A stretch of DNA of 64,000 bases from NCBI RefSeq assembly GCF_018141445.1, contig NZ_CP058649.1, positions 5,475,001 through 5,539,000 of the forward strand, read 5' to 3'. The position numbers were made by a program, and so were the translations under genes. The notes beneath the pieces are model-generated. The model had not been told where the DNA came from. It searched no databases and saw only the letters and a list, made by a program, of their open reading frames with translations. The stretch comes from Vallitalea pronyensis (GTDB lineage Bacteria > Bacillota > Clostridia > Lachnospirales > Vallitaleaceae). Within the stretch, counting starts at the first letter, position 1. Each line of letters starts with the position of its first letter. Shown here one piece after another: positions 28,679 to 38,342 of the stretch.

Positions 28679-30139
28679 CTATTTCTTTCTTATTTTCTTG
28701 AGCATCTTTATCTCTTCTTTAAGTTCCCCTGTTAGTAGGAGCAGGGTAAAGTAGATGATGATGGATAGTATGATGGTTACAATAAGTATGAGTACGGTGA
28801 AGGTGTAGTGTTGGCCAATGATCCAGATGACAGTGCCGAAGGTGGCTGCGCTGAGGAGAATGCGTAGCCATGTTCCAGGCTTTACGTGCCATATGAAAAT
28901 TCTACGGGCTCCTATAGAACTGAGTAGGAGGTATGTAGCGAAGGATATGACGGTTGTGATGGCTGCGAAGTAAAAGCCATATCGTGGTACTAGTATAAAG
29001 TTAAGGGCGATGTTGATGATGCCGCTTATTAAGCTGTTGTATAGGATTGTTTTGGTTTTGCCTGTTAGCTCCCAGGCTTTATTGCAATATTCTGTAAGGC
29101 CAAAGAACAGCATACCGATTGCAGTCCAGGCGACGATTTTTGAATAGCCGTGGACTTTTACATCTAAGACCAGATAGGATATGGGTTTGGCCAGTAAGAT
29201 AATGCCGACGGTGGCGGGAATACATAACATCAGGTAATAACGAACGCCTCCGGACAAGAGGTGTGTGGCTTTTTCTTTGTCTTTTTGCTGCCAGGCTAGG
29301 AGTAAATTAGGGTATACAGCCCGCATAATGCCCATGATCATCATCATATAGATAGCTGATGCTAAGGAATAGTTGGCAAAATAGATACCAGCTGCTGCTT
29401 CCCCGTGATAGTACTTAATGATGTATCGGTCTGACTGATTGAGTACAAACATGGTGAGGCTTAATCCTATAAGGGGATAGCCGAAATTTAACATGGTTTT
29501 TAAGGTTTCCCTGGAAAACTTGCTCATGACAAAATAACGGTGCATGTTCAAACGTAAAAAGATAATAAGAGCAACGCATAGATCCATGGTTCCATGGGAT
29601 ATAAGGATAACGGTGACTTCTTTTTTATAATAAACAGCTAAGATAATGGTTAATATAAGCTTACCTATGGCACTGCCTACAGATAAGAGGAGGTTCAGCT
29701 TAATTTTTTTAAGGGCTACCAGCAGGTTAAGCATAATCTGTGCTAAACCGTAGGCTACAAATAAGTAAAAGGCACTGAGGAGCAGTGCATTGGAAAACCA
29801 TGGGTTATTGAATATCACTAAACCAATGATACCAAGGCCTACAACTCCTGCACAGAGTAGATAGCTTACGATGCTTGTTGTGTAGAGTTCTGCTAATTGG
29901 TCTTTTTCTTTGTAGGCATTGACGTAGCGGTAGATACCATGCATTAACCATCCGAGAAGGATGAGGAATGTCACGGCTACCGTTGGGTTGACCAAACCGT
30001 ATTCACCAATGACTTTTGCTGTAAATAGCTTGGTATAGAGGTTTAAGGTTAATAACCCAACAATGCCTTCAATTAATTTTGCTGGTAAATAAAATAAGAT
30101 ATCTTTTGATATAAATGTTTTTGATGTATTTGCCTTCAT
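28679..30139 (-). CDS. Wzx-type polysaccharide flippase
   Basis: 486 residues with about 14 TM segments; MATE/MOP superfamily, polysaccharide-transport branch. FGYPLIGLSLTMFVLNQSDRY is the typical mid-protein motif, where the charged pair is placed for lipid-linked oligosaccharide translocation. It should flip the undecaprenyl-linked repeat unit outward for the polymerase encoded at 20.4 kb. GAGG precedes the ATG. Confidence 0.92.
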   Translation of the reverse strand: MKANTSKTFISKDILFYLPAKLIEGIVGLLTLNLYTKLFTAKVIGEYGLVNPTVAVTFLILLGWLMHGIYRYVNAYKEKDQLAELYTTSIVSYLLCAGVVGLGIIGLVIFNNPWFSNALLLSAFYLFVAYGLAQIMLNLLVALKKIKLNLLLSVGSAIGKLILTIILAVYYKKEVTVILISHGTMDLCVALIIFLRLNMHRYFVMSKFSRETLKTMLNFGYPLIGLSLTMFVLNQSDRYIIKYYHGEAAAGIYFANYSLASAIYMMMIMGIMRAVYPNLLLAWQQKDKEKATHLLSGGVRYYLMLCIPATVGIILLAKPISYLVLDVKVHGYSKIVAWTAIGMLFFGLTEYCNKAWELTGKTKTILYNSLISGIINIALNFILVPRYGFYFAAITTVISFATYLLLSSIGARRIFIWHVKPGTWLRILLSAATFGTVIWIIGQHYTFTVLILIVTIILSIIIYFTLLLLTGELKEEIKMLKKIRKK

Positions 30140-30184
30140 ATGGCAACCTCACTTTTATCGGATGTATACGTTTTGTTGAGCTGA

Positions 30185-30796
30185 CTATTCCGTTTCAGGG
30201 TCCATGATACGGTAGGGTCCCTTTACCATGATGAAGGATTTTTCAACCACTTCTAAGCCACGGCCATCGTCTCTAGGCACGATTAGCAGATGATTCTTAG
30301 GGGCAAATACACCCATGGATAGGTCAATACCTGCGGTGACGTCAGCTAAACCGTTGCCAGCATCATTACTAATGATCTTGCCTTTTCCTGCTCTTAATAT
30401 CAACTCTGTACTGGCACCACAGATAATTTTAGAGCCAGGGTTTGCTTCTATGACAACAAATTCATTGGCAGCATGGTCATCCCCTGTGTTATCATTGGAT
30501 CCGTTATGCTGATCATCTAAGTGGGTGGCAATATATCGGTCAATGCTTTCGTAAATCTTGGCCATATCCACACCTGTGTCTGGGTCGATGCCGCCATTAT
30601 TTTGTTCTGAACTAGAACCATTTTGTTTTTTTACTTGTTCGAGTAAATCGGCTATTTGACTGTCTACATATCCTTTGGTTACAAGAGGATCGCCAATGGT
30701 ACCTGCTTCCCCTCCTGATGCATTAGAAGAGATATAGAGTGCGCCTGTAATAACCACAACACAGCAACATACCCAAACATATATTTTTTTTGCCAT
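30185..30796 (-). CDS. Secreted or membrane-anchored protein of unknown function
   Basis: 203 residues from ATG 30796 (AGGTG upstream; an in-frame GTG lies at 30805). It has an N-terminal hydrophobic segment, then GDPLVTKGYVDSQIADLLEQV, a short coiled coil. A polar Asn/Asp-rich linker at about 65-105 follows, and then a compact C-terminal domain with LRAGKGKIISNDAGNGLADVT and LIVPRDDGRGL. I recall this C-terminal pattern from many clostridial surface proteins, without a function. It follows the phosphodiester glycosidase gene with 9 nt between. Confidence 0.75.
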   Translation of the reverse strand: MAKKIYVWVCCCVVVITGALYISSNASGGEAGTIGDPLVTKGYVDSQIADLLEQVKKQNGSSSEQNNGGIDPDTGVDMAKIYESIDRYIATHLDDQHNGSNDNTGDDHAANEFVVIEANPGSKIICGASTELILRAGKGKIISNDAGNGLADVTAGIDLSMGVFAPKNHLLIVPRDDGRGLEVVEKSFIMVKGPYRIMDPETE

Positions 30797-30805
30797 ATGC
30801 AACAC

Positions 30806-33658
30806 CTACTCAATTATTATTTTTGGATATACATTCATTACGTTATACGTGATGTCATCGGGTGTGATTTCAAAATTAAGGAGATAGAAAGCGTCTTTTA
30901 AATCCACTTGATTATAGTTATGGACTTTATACCATAAGCCATTCACATCCATGTAACTAATGCCTTCTACATAATCACAATTAAAATCATAACCACTACC
31001 ATTGATGACGAAGAGGTTTTTCCCTGTTTCTTCCTTGAATTTTTTTAGTACATCATGGAAGAGTTGTCCCTCTCTTTTATCTGAAAAACCATTTAATGGG
31101 TTTTTATTCATAGTCATTATAACATGTTTTTGGGGCGTCGCATATAAATCCTTGGTAAATTTTTTCCATTGATTAGCATCTGTTAAGCGCATACCTTTAC
31201 TGGATGTTGCCAATTCGATAATACGCACATTGGGGTAGTCTTTTACCTGATAAGCGTTTTTCCAAACCACTTGCTCATTGGCTATATCCATTCCACCTAA
31301 TTCCGTGCTGCCTACAAAAAGGCTAATATCCGATAGGGCATCCATTTTCTCAACCACCCGTCTTTGTATGATATAATCCAGTAAACGATTTTTACCGGCT
31401 GTACTACCAAAGACAGACATGGTCATCTTATCACCATGCAATTCCTTGTTATAATGGGGATCAAAGATACCACTGGTTGGTAAAATGAGTCCTGATGTAT
31501 CACTGATTTCATGTACTGTTAAGCCATCAAAGCCCATACTCCAAGTGCCTGCTTCGGAAGCACGTAAGCTAACGGGATAGATGCGTTGAAGCTCTATAGG
31601 ATAGGTCATGTTGTCTGGCAGCTTTGCCGTTACATATTGCCAGCCTGTCCAATCCACCTCATTAGCGAAGGACACTTTATGCTCTTTGCCAGCACCATCG
31701 ATGATTTTACCTCTTAACCAATGCCCCATACCGTTACCATTAACCCATAGACCTAACTTGTTAATGGGTTGATTAAACACATAGGGTTTTTGAAACTTTA
31801 CATAGGCCGCTTGGGTACCTTCTGAAGCATTGAAGGTATAGTCAAGCTTAATAGAGTTATTGCCTTCATAGCCTTCATTTATAACACTGGCTTGTGCAAC
31901 CACTGTGTCTGGATAGACCACTGCCTCCACACCGGTGTTGGTATCAAAGGAATCAATGAGCTTTTGTTCCCTAGCAACAACCACGTAGCCGTAGACATTG
32001 GTACCACCTATGCTGCCAGTGATTAAGCTGATGCCTTCTTTTTCCGCTACGAATTGTCCCCCATCATTAAAGGAACCCACTTGCTGATTCTGTAATTGCC
32101 ACTTAACGTTTCTTACATTCACTTTTCCACGATAACCGTCTCGATCAATACCCATTATGTCATATTGGACGGATTCGCCTGGTTCTAGGAACGTAAACTT
32201 TTTATTAATTTCCATGGAAATAGGCTCTAACATACACTGTACATCAATTTGGGCCGTTACGCCATTATACATTGCCGTTAAGGTACCTTTTCCTTCTTGG
32301 TCAGGATAGAATATATGGTTATTCCATGTGCCGTTGATGCCTGTGGTCTCCCAGGTGATTTGATTCATATCAATGGCAATGGGATTATAATCCTTGTCAT
32401 AACCAATCACTTGTAACGTGATGGGCATATCTTTAAAAGCTCTTGTGGTATTGGCCGTTATCTTCATTTCTGCTAGTTGGCCGACAGGGGCTGTTGATAC
32501 AATCCCAATACCATTGGGTATTTTACGCTGTATGCCACCAGATGGTTTATTTAAGACAGCTATCTGCTGATAACCTAAGGGGCGTCCCACCATGGTACTT
32601 GAACCGCCACCATCCAGATGCATGGCTTCGTATAAGCCTTTATTCAATAAGATCTTAGCTAAATCCACTTGGTCCACACCAATACTAGAGCCTCGTCCAT
32701 CAATGACGACCATGTACAGCTTATCCTTTGCTTGGTTATAGCCAATGGATGTCCGGGGTGCTTTCTGATTCTTGGCATAGAACATACCGCCTGTAGCCGG
32801 CTGACCAGCTGAAAGCACTTTGGTACCGCCGCTAATGGCCAGATTCATGCTGTCAATAGCAATATTGGTATCGATAAAGTGGGCAATCTTCGTACCCACT
32901 GGAAATCCCTTGAAACTATAGAACGCCGTCTGCTCATCCATGATGATAATAAACCCATTCTCAGGGACTGTCACTAATTCCCCTGGGGCAGATTGGTAGG
33001 TCACCACGTTATCCTCGATGACTAATTTACACATACCTGGATAACTTGCATCGAATCCAGCTGTGTCCACCATGGTTGTCCGATCATAGTAACTGGGATG
33101 CTTCACATTAATGAGTTTATTCAGTCCTGTTACATAAAGCTCTTTGCCTTCTTCACTGGTCATGACTAACCGCATGGAAACGAAATCAATCAATGGCTGA
33201 TTGTTAATGTCCATGATAAAGGAGGCCCAATCCTTGGCATCACCACCATTGAATTGGTGCTTACCAACAATACTGCTGCCCTTCTCATATTCAAATCCTT
33301 GAATATCCGTTGGGTTCTTACGCATATTAAAATAATCACCATTGACAGCAGCAATGACGCTGTTTTTGGTTGCTAGGTTGGATAGGGTATCTTTGTTACC
33401 GAACCTTTCTGTATCACGTAATACATCCACTTTCACATATGGATTATGTAAGTCAATTTCTAGCGTATGTACATCCAGCCACCCTGCTTCTGTCAGTCGT
33501 GTATCCTTTTCGTACATGACACCGCTGGCAATGGGTTCTTTTTCCACTGTTTGAAATAAAATGTTGTTAACACTGCTTCCATAGATCATGGCGGTGTTGG
33601 CTATCAATAGACAACACACCAACAAGAACTTCTTCATGATTCCCTTCATCTTCTTCAT
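30806..33658 (-). CDS. Large phosphodiester glycosidase (NAGPA) family protein
   Basis: 950 residues, secreted. A signal peptide (about 1-28) is followed by a NAGPA domain (about 75-390) with AAVNGDYFN, ISGGTKVL, RTSIGYN, VVIDGRGSS and EAMHLDGGGSSTMV. Beta-sandwich, Ig-like regions follow at about 395-570. A carbohydrate-binding-like segment is at 580-720. The C-terminus, about 745-925, resembles a calcineurin-type phosphoesterase but has SVFGSTAG and LFVGSTELGG where metal-binding Asp is expected, so it is probably inactive. NAGPA enzymes cleave sugar-phosphodiester links. In wall clusters they are thought to trim or remodel phosphate-linked glycopolymers. Confidence 0.88.
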   Translation of the reverse strand: MKKMKGIMKKFLLVCCLLIANTAMIYGSSVNNILFQTVEKEPIASGVMYEKDTRLTEAGWLDVHTLEIDLHNPYVKVDVLRDTERFGNKDTLSNLATKNSVIAAVNGDYFNMRKNPTDIQGFEYEKGSSIVGKHQFNGGDAKDWASFIMDINNQPLIDFVSMRLVMTSEEGKELYVTGLNKLINVKHPSYYDRTTMVDTAGFDASYPGMCKLVIEDNVVTYQSAPGELVTVPENGFIIIMDEQTAFYSFKGFPVGTKIAHFIDTNIAIDSMNLAISGGTKVLSAGQPATGGMFYAKNQKAPRTSIGYNQAKDKLYMVVIDGRGSSIGVDQVDLAKILLNKGLYEAMHLDGGGSSTMVGRPLGYQQIAVLNKPSGGIQRKIPNGIGIVSTAPVGQLAEMKITANTTRAFKDMPITLQVIGYDKDYNPIAIDMNQITWETTGINGTWNNHIFYPDQEGKGTLTAMYNGVTAQIDVQCMLEPISMEINKKFTFLEPGESVQYDIMGIDRDGYRGKVNVRNVKWQLQNQQVGSFNDGGQFVAEKEGISLITGSIGGTNVYGYVVVAREQKLIDSFDTNTGVEAVVYPDTVVAQASVINEGYEGNNSIKLDYTFNASEGTQAAYVKFQKPYVFNQPINKLGLWVNGNGMGHWLRGKIIDGAGKEHKVSFANEVDWTGWQYVTAKLPDNMTYPIELQRIYPVSLRASEAGTWSMGFDGLTVHEISDTSGLILPTSGIFDPHYNKELHGDKMTMSVFGSTAGKNRLLDYIIQRRVVEKMDALSDISLFVGSTELGGMDIANEQVVWKNAYQVKDYPNVRIIELATSSKGMRLTDANQWKKFTKDLYATPQKHVIMTMNKNPLNGFSDKREGQLFHDVLKKFKEETGKNLFVINGSGYDFNCDYVEGISYMDVNGLWYKVHNYNQVDLKDAFYLLNFEITPDDITYNVMNVYPKIIIE

Positions 33659-33702
33659 TCATCCCCTTAGTACGTTATGCTGGTTATTATGCTATCATCT
33701 AT

Positions 33703-35070
33703 CTAATAAGCCGATTGATCTGCCATACCAATAATAATGACGATGTCTACCCCTTCTGGTAGATTTTCTGGCTGGAGTGCTATATCTGGCTCACTAAAAT
33801 ACGCTGCTAAATCTTCTCCCATACCCTCATTTGGAATAATGATTTTCGTTTTTTGTGGTCGAGCATTATGGTTACCGATAGAGCTCACTGTATAACCATC
33901 GGATTCAAGTTTCGCTTGGGTTCGACCTGCTAAACCTTGCTTACCTGCTCCATTAAGTATCTGTATGTTTAACCCTTTACTACTAATAGGTTCTGGCTGA
34001 TCAGGTGTTGTTTCCTCTGGGTCCTTATCCCCTGTATCATCTGTTGCTGGAGTCGTCTCAGGTTGTTCCACGGTTGTAATGGCTTCAAAAAGCTTGGCTG
34101 TTTCTTCTTTATCGTACTCAAAGAATTTACTGACATCTCCTCGACCTTGTAAGCTATGAAACTCAATCTTGTCCACGGATAGATTTTGAATATGCTCCAG
34201 ATAATTCATCAATTGATCAAAGTCTGTATCCACCTTTGCCAACGCAAGGGTACCAATACGTAATAAGTTCTTTTTGTTGTTTTCGTTTAATACTTTTTCT
34301 AACACAGCCACCATAAAATCATGTTGGACCTTAATACGACCAATGTCACCGTCTGGATAACCACGATTATTGTTATCTTTTCGCCAACGGATTAACTGTT
34401 CTGCTTTTGCACCATTAAAAGGCTGAGTACCTGCTTCAATATTCACATAGAAATCTTGAACAGGGTCTTTGTATGTTAAAGCTTTGGGCACATGAAATTC
34501 AATAGGTCCTACAATGTCAACAAGGCCACGAAAAGCGGATAGATCCACTTTTACATAATAATCCACATCAATATCAAAAATCTCTTCAATGACTTTAACG
34601 GAGTTTTGATTGCGCTCTTCCACACGGGAATGGCTTGGTACCTCATTGATTTTTATCTTTTTTGCTACTTTCTTCCCTCTGCTTTTAAAATCGTTATATA
34701 TATCCGTTGGTAATTCAACACCTGTATCCCTTGGAATGGACACAATGTTCATTTCTGAATTAAGATGATTCAGTGTCGCAATCATGATCACGTCTGTCCG
34801 GTAACCATCTTTATCAACACCAAAAATAGCAAATGTAGTTAATTGTTTTACCGGCTCTTGTGCTTCCCCATCGTTGGTCTGGGATGATTCATCTGTATCC
34901 TGACCTGAGGGCACATTGAGATTATCCCCACTTACTTCCTTAGCTTTTGATCGATTAATGAGCATATATGTACCTGTTGCTGTTCCAATGATTAATGTAA
35001 AAACAACCACACATAACGTAAAGACTTTTAGAAACTTCGTTAATAGTGATCCTTTGTTATTATTATCCAC
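33703..35070 (-). CDS. LytR-CpsA-Psr (LCP) ligase with LytR_C domain
   Basis: 455 residues: one N-terminal TM segment, a Ser/Glu-rich linker, an LCP domain at about 75-280 (FGVDKDGYRTDVIMI, SIPRDTGVELP, GDIGRIKVQHDFM), a Pro/Thr linker and a LytR_C domain at about 360-440 (NIQILNGAGKQGLAG). LCP enzymes transfer lipid-linked glycopolymers to peptidoglycan. The pyrophosphate-binding Arg residues (RTD, PRD, RIKVQ) are present. Start is GTG 35070 behind AGGAGGG. With the second LCP gene upstream it should attach the polymer made by this cluster. Confidence 0.93.
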   Translation of the reverse strand: MDNNNKGSLLTKFLKVFTLCVVVFTLIIGTATGTYMLINRSKAKEVSGDNLNVPSGQDTDESSQTNDGEAQEPVKQLTTFAIFGVDKDGYRTDVIMIATLNHLNSEMNIVSIPRDTGVELPTDIYNDFKSRGKKVAKKIKINEVPSHSRVEERNQNSVKVIEEIFDIDVDYYVKVDLSAFRGLVDIVGPIEFHVPKALTYKDPVQDFYVNIEAGTQPFNGAKAEQLIRWRKDNNNRGYPDGDIGRIKVQHDFMVAVLEKVLNENNKKNLLRIGTLALAKVDTDFDQLMNYLEHIQNLSVDKIEFHSLQGRGDVSKFFEYDKEETAKLFEAITTVEQPETTPATDDTGDKDPEETTPDQPEPISSKGLNIQILNGAGKQGLAGRTQAKLESDGYTVSSIGNHNARPQKTKIIIPNEGMGEDLAAYFSEPDIALQPENLPEGVDIVIIIGMADQSAY

Positions 35071-35138
35071 GTTGACCCTCCTAAATATATCTTTTGTTTG
35101 TCTAACCCAAAATACCTTCTATGTGCATGAGATCGTAA

Positions 35139-35204
35139 CTTAATATATCCGTGTCTAACAGGCTTGTACGGATACAGGCTTGCACTGGTAACGCATATAT
35201 TAAG
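35139..35204 (-). promoter_or_regulatory. Large hairpin between the two LCP genes
   Basis: Arms CTTAATATAT (35139-35148) and ATATATTAAG (35195-35204) are perfectly complementary. An alternative stem TATCCGT/ACGGATA (35146-35152, 35168-35174) uses part of the left arm and so excludes the outer stem. The loop carries ACAGGCTTG twice. There is no T run, so it is not a standard terminator. It may regulate or process the mRNA upstream of the GTG start. Confidence 0.45.
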
Positions 35205-35218
35205 CTACCCACTCCCTT

Positions 35219-36298
35219 TTATGGTTTATAGGATATATCCGATGACGTGCTCTGGTCATTAACTTCATCAGACTCTGTGTCGGTTAACATATCCTTTTGA
35301 AACAAATCATCAATGGTTTCTTTGGCTTTCTCTCGGCTCCAGACCTCAAACCACTGTCCATCTACTTTTTTCCCAGAAGAGGGTATAATAGCCATGTTAT
35401 CCCCACTTAGTAATTGGGTCAAGTCTTGATTAAAGAGATAATCCACGTACTTGGCAACCACCAAGTAACCAAAATCCGTCTTCACTAGATCATAAGCTGT
35501 AGAAGCCAAATCTTTAATTTGTTCAAAATCTCTTATTTTAAGTATTTTATTGCTCATGGCAATTAAAAAATCTTGTTGAATTTTAATTCGCTGTTTATCC
35601 GGTGCAGGCACACTTTTTTTGAACCTACGGTTTCTCACCAATTGTTCTGCTTTATCACCATCAAGGAGCTGTAAGCCTTCTTGTAAGTCAATGTAGAGAT
35701 CTTGGTAATCATCACGATACCACATTCTTTCCGGTACATAGAACTCTACGCCTCCAATGGTATCCACTAAGTCCTTAAAACTGTCAATATCAATGGCTGC
35801 TGTATACTCAATATCTAAGCCTGTAATTTCTTCCGCAATATCCCGAATGACCAAAAGGGCTTGTTCGTTCCAGCCAGCAAGGGAGTACACTTCTGTTAAT
35901 TTACAATATTTTATCTTTAATTGATTCTCTTTCTTAATGGTATCAAAACCATCTTCTCTAAAATCAATCATCAAATCTCTTGGTAAGTTAATAATCTTCA
36001 CTTCATTGGTATCTGTATCAAGATGAGCGACCATGACAACATCTGTTAACCCTTTGGATTTGTCAAAACCAATGATTAAGGCATTGGCAGATGGGGGCTT
36101 GGTATTTACCTCTATGTCATCTTCACCATCTATGTTATCGTTTGTATCGGTTACATCAACTATGTCAGGTTCCTCTTCTTGCCCTTTATCCGGGGTATTA
36201 AAGTCACCCGCTAGTACAATACCAACAGTAATCAACAAGACGGCGGTCACCGCTATGATTAACATTGGTAAGGGACTAGTCTTTTTATTTTTGTTCAT
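35219..36298 (-). CDS. LytR-CpsA-Psr (LCP) family protein, short form
   Basis: 359 residues with one N-terminal TM segment, an acidic linker (about 35-65) and an LCP domain (IIGFDKSKGLTDVVMVAHLD, INLPRDLMIDF, DKQRIKIQQDF). It lacks a LytR_C domain. The first arginine motif reads LTD instead of RTD, so this copy may be weaker or specialised. Start ATG 36298 has TAGGAGGTAG just upstream; the frame also extends to 36319. It is the first gene of the leftward wall-polymer cluster, divergent from nfo. Confidence 0.9.
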   Translation of the reverse strand: MNKNKKTSPLPMLIIAVTAVLLITVGIVLAGDFNTPDKGQEEEPDIVDVTDTNDNIDGEDDIEVNTKPPSANALIIGFDKSKGLTDVVMVAHLDTDTNEVKIINLPRDLMIDFREDGFDTIKKENQLKIKYCKLTEVYSLAGWNEQALLVIRDIAEEITGLDIEYTAAIDIDSFKDLVDTIGGVEFYVPERMWYRDDYQDLYIDLQEGLQLLDGDKAEQLVRNRRFKKSVPAPDKQRIKIQQDFLIAMSNKILKIRDFEQIKDLASTAYDLVKTDFGYLVVAKYVDYLFNQDLTQLLSGDNMAIIPSSGKKVDGQWFEVWSREKAKETIDDLFQKDMLTDTESDEVNDQSTSSDISYKP

Positions 36299-36677
36299 CT
36301 TACTACCTCCTATAATCAACTAATATCATACCATAAAATTATGACAAACCGTTAACATTTTTTAAATTTTATATTTCAATTCGACTACAATCACATACTA
36401 TACCATTTTTTACGCGGTTTTATATGGTTTTTAATTCAATTCTAATGTAAAATTAAGCAATATGGAAAATATTGGCGTCGAACCTTTCGCTTATAAGGAA
36501 ACACTATTGATTCCCATGTGACTTTCATGTATAGTAAACATAACTAACATTTAGTTTCCCCAGTTTTACATGAAAATATATACCTTGAAATAAGAACATT
36601 ATGGGTTTACAACTGAAAGAAAATAGACAAACTATCAACAGATATTATTATATAAGTAAAAAGAAAGTGGTGATTAT
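36299..36677. other. Divergent intergenic region, LCP gene and nfo
   Basis: An AT-rich 379-bp region that must hold both divergent promoters. A minus-strand TATAGT near 36400 and a plus-strand TAGACA near 36624 are possible elements, but I cannot pair them convincingly. No ORF or strong hairpin. Confidence 0.4.
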
Positions 36678-37541
36678 ATGGGATTACTAATTGGTTCACA
36701 TGTCTCCATATCAAAAGGACTCATTGGTGCTGCAAAAGAAGCCCATTCTTATGGAGCAAATACATTTATGATTTATACTGGTGCGCCTCAAAACACCAAA
36801 CGCCGCCCCATTGATGATTTAAAAATTGAAGAAGGTCGTACCTATATGGCCGAACATGACATACAGGATATTGTGGTTCATGCACCTTACATTGTCAACA
36901 TGTCATCGGTAAAAGAAGACATTTATGAACTGGCTCAGACTTTTTTGTCAGAAGAAATTCGACGGACAGAAGCCATTGGGTCACGATACATTGTCCTTCA
37001 TCCAGGCTCCTTTACCGTGAAAGACCCCGATTGGGGCATCAAACGTATTGCAGAAGGACTCAATAACATTCTCACCAAAGATACCAAGCCTTTTATCTGC
37101 TTAGAAACAATGGCTGGAAAAGGCTCTGAAATAGGACGGTCCTTTGAAGAATTACAGCAAATCATTGAATTAATCGATTTAAAAGATAAAATTGGCATAT
37201 GCTTTGATACATGTCATACCCACGATAGCGGCTATGATATTATCCATCAGTTTGATGATGTGTTAGCCACTTTTGATGAGATTATTGGTCTTGACCGGTT
37301 AAAAGTCTTCCATATTAACGGTTCTCTCAATGTATGCGGTGCCAGAAAAGACCGGCATGCCAATATTGGCGCCGACACATCCAATAAGCGTGGTATGGAT
37401 CAGATAGGTATGGAAGCACTAAGAAACGTGGTGCAGCATCCTATCTGTCAAGATAAGCCCCTTATACTGGAGACACCTTGGATTGATAAGAAAACCAACC
37501 TGTATAAAGAGGAAATTGCCATGTTACGTGGTACAGAGTAA
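36678..37541 (+). CDS. nfo: Endonuclease IV (AP endonuclease)
   Basis: 287 residues, full length for Nfo. The metal-site motifs are complete: HAPYIVNM, VLHPGS, CLETMAGKGSEIG, CFDTCHTHDSGYD, HINGSLN, DRHANIG and LETPW. It incises DNA 5' to abasic sites in base excision repair and uses three zinc ions. GGTGATTAT precedes the ATG. The reductase gene follows by 57 nt on the same strand, so they may be co-transcribed without an obvious functional link. Confidence 0.97.
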   Translation: MGLLIGSHVSISKGLIGAAKEAHSYGANTFMIYTGAPQNTKRRPIDDLKIEEGRTYMAEHDIQDIVVHAPYIVNMSSVKEDIYELAQTFLSEEIRRTEAIGSRYIVLHPGSFTVKDPDWGIKRIAEGLNNILTKDTKPFICLETMAGKGSEIGRSFEELQQIIELIDLKDKIGICFDTCHTHDSGYDIIHQFDDVLATFDEIIGLDRLKVFHINGSLNVCGARKDRHANIGADTSNKRGMDQIGMEALRNVVQHPICQDKPLILETPWIDKKTNLYKEEIAMLRGTE

Positions 37542-37598
37542 GTATCCTTATACATTGAATTATTTAGAGGCTATAGATATAGAAAGGATTAATGAACC

Positions 37599-38333
37599 AT
37601 GGATAAGAAAACCGTCTTAGTAACCGGGTCTTCTCGGGGTATTGGTAAAGCCATTGCCATGAAATATGCCACTGAAGGTTATCAGATTGTGATTAATTGT
37701 GCCCATAGTTTGAATGAATTGCTGAAAACTGCTTCTGAGATACAAGCGCTTGGCGCAAAATGTCTGCCCATCATGGCGGATGTATCTAATCTGGAGGCCA
37801 TTGAGCATATGTTTGAAGAGATTGCTATGGTATTTGGTCATGTGGATGTAGTGATTAACAACGCAGGCATGGCTTGCATGAAGTTATTCACGGATACCGA
37901 TGATGAGGATTGGCATCGGGTCATCACAACCAATCTGACTTCCGCCTATCGGATCTGTTCAAAAGCCGTCCCATCCATGGTGAAAAGACAGGCAGGGTGC
38001 ATCGTTAATATCTCCTCTATATGGGGTATTACTGGCGCCTCCTGTGAAGTGGCTTACTCCGCATCAAAAGGAGGCGTCAATGCTTTTACCAAGGCTTTGG
38101 CAAAAGAACTGGCACCTAGTCATATACGTGTCAATGCTATAGCATGTGGTTTCATTGAAACATCCATGAACAGCCGTCTTACAGATGCCGATACACAAGC
38201 TTTTATAGACGATATCCCGGCTAACCGCTCGGGTAAAGCTGAAGAAGTGGCTAATCTCTGCTATTACCTATCCTCAGACGCATCTACTTACCTGACAGGA
38301 CAAGTGATTACCCTTGATGGGGGACTATTGTAG
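37599..38333 (+). CDS. SDR-family reductase, resembles EF-P 5-aminopentanone reductase (YmfI)
   Basis: 244 residues, a classical short-chain dehydrogenase: cofactor motif TGSSRGIGKAIA, NNAG, the catalytic Ser in NISSIWGITGASCEV, and YSASK with Tyr and Lys. The SSIWGITGASCE segment is what I associate with YmfI, which reduces the 5-aminopentanone modification on Lys32 of elongation factor P in Bacillus. FabG-type 3-oxoacyl reductase or another SDR role remains possible, and no efp gene is in the window. The stop lies only 9 bp from the convergent lipoprotein gene, with no terminator between. Confidence 0.7.
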   Translation: MDKKTVLVTGSSRGIGKAIAMKYATEGYQIVINCAHSLNELLKTASEIQALGAKCLPIMADVSNLEAIEHMFEEIAMVFGHVDVVINNAGMACMKLFTDTDDEDWHRVITTNLTSAYRICSKAVPSMVKRQAGCIVNISSIWGITGASCEVAYSASKGGVNAFTKALAKELAPSHIRVNAIACGFIETSMNSRLTDADTQAFIDDIPANRSGKAEEVANLCYYLSSDASTYLTGQVITLDGGLL

Positions 38334-38342
38334 CAATACAAT

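Noticed and set aside
36439-36480. TATGGAAAATATTGG as a possible operator
   Set aside because: Imperfect symmetry in an AT-rich region and no second copy; probably chance.
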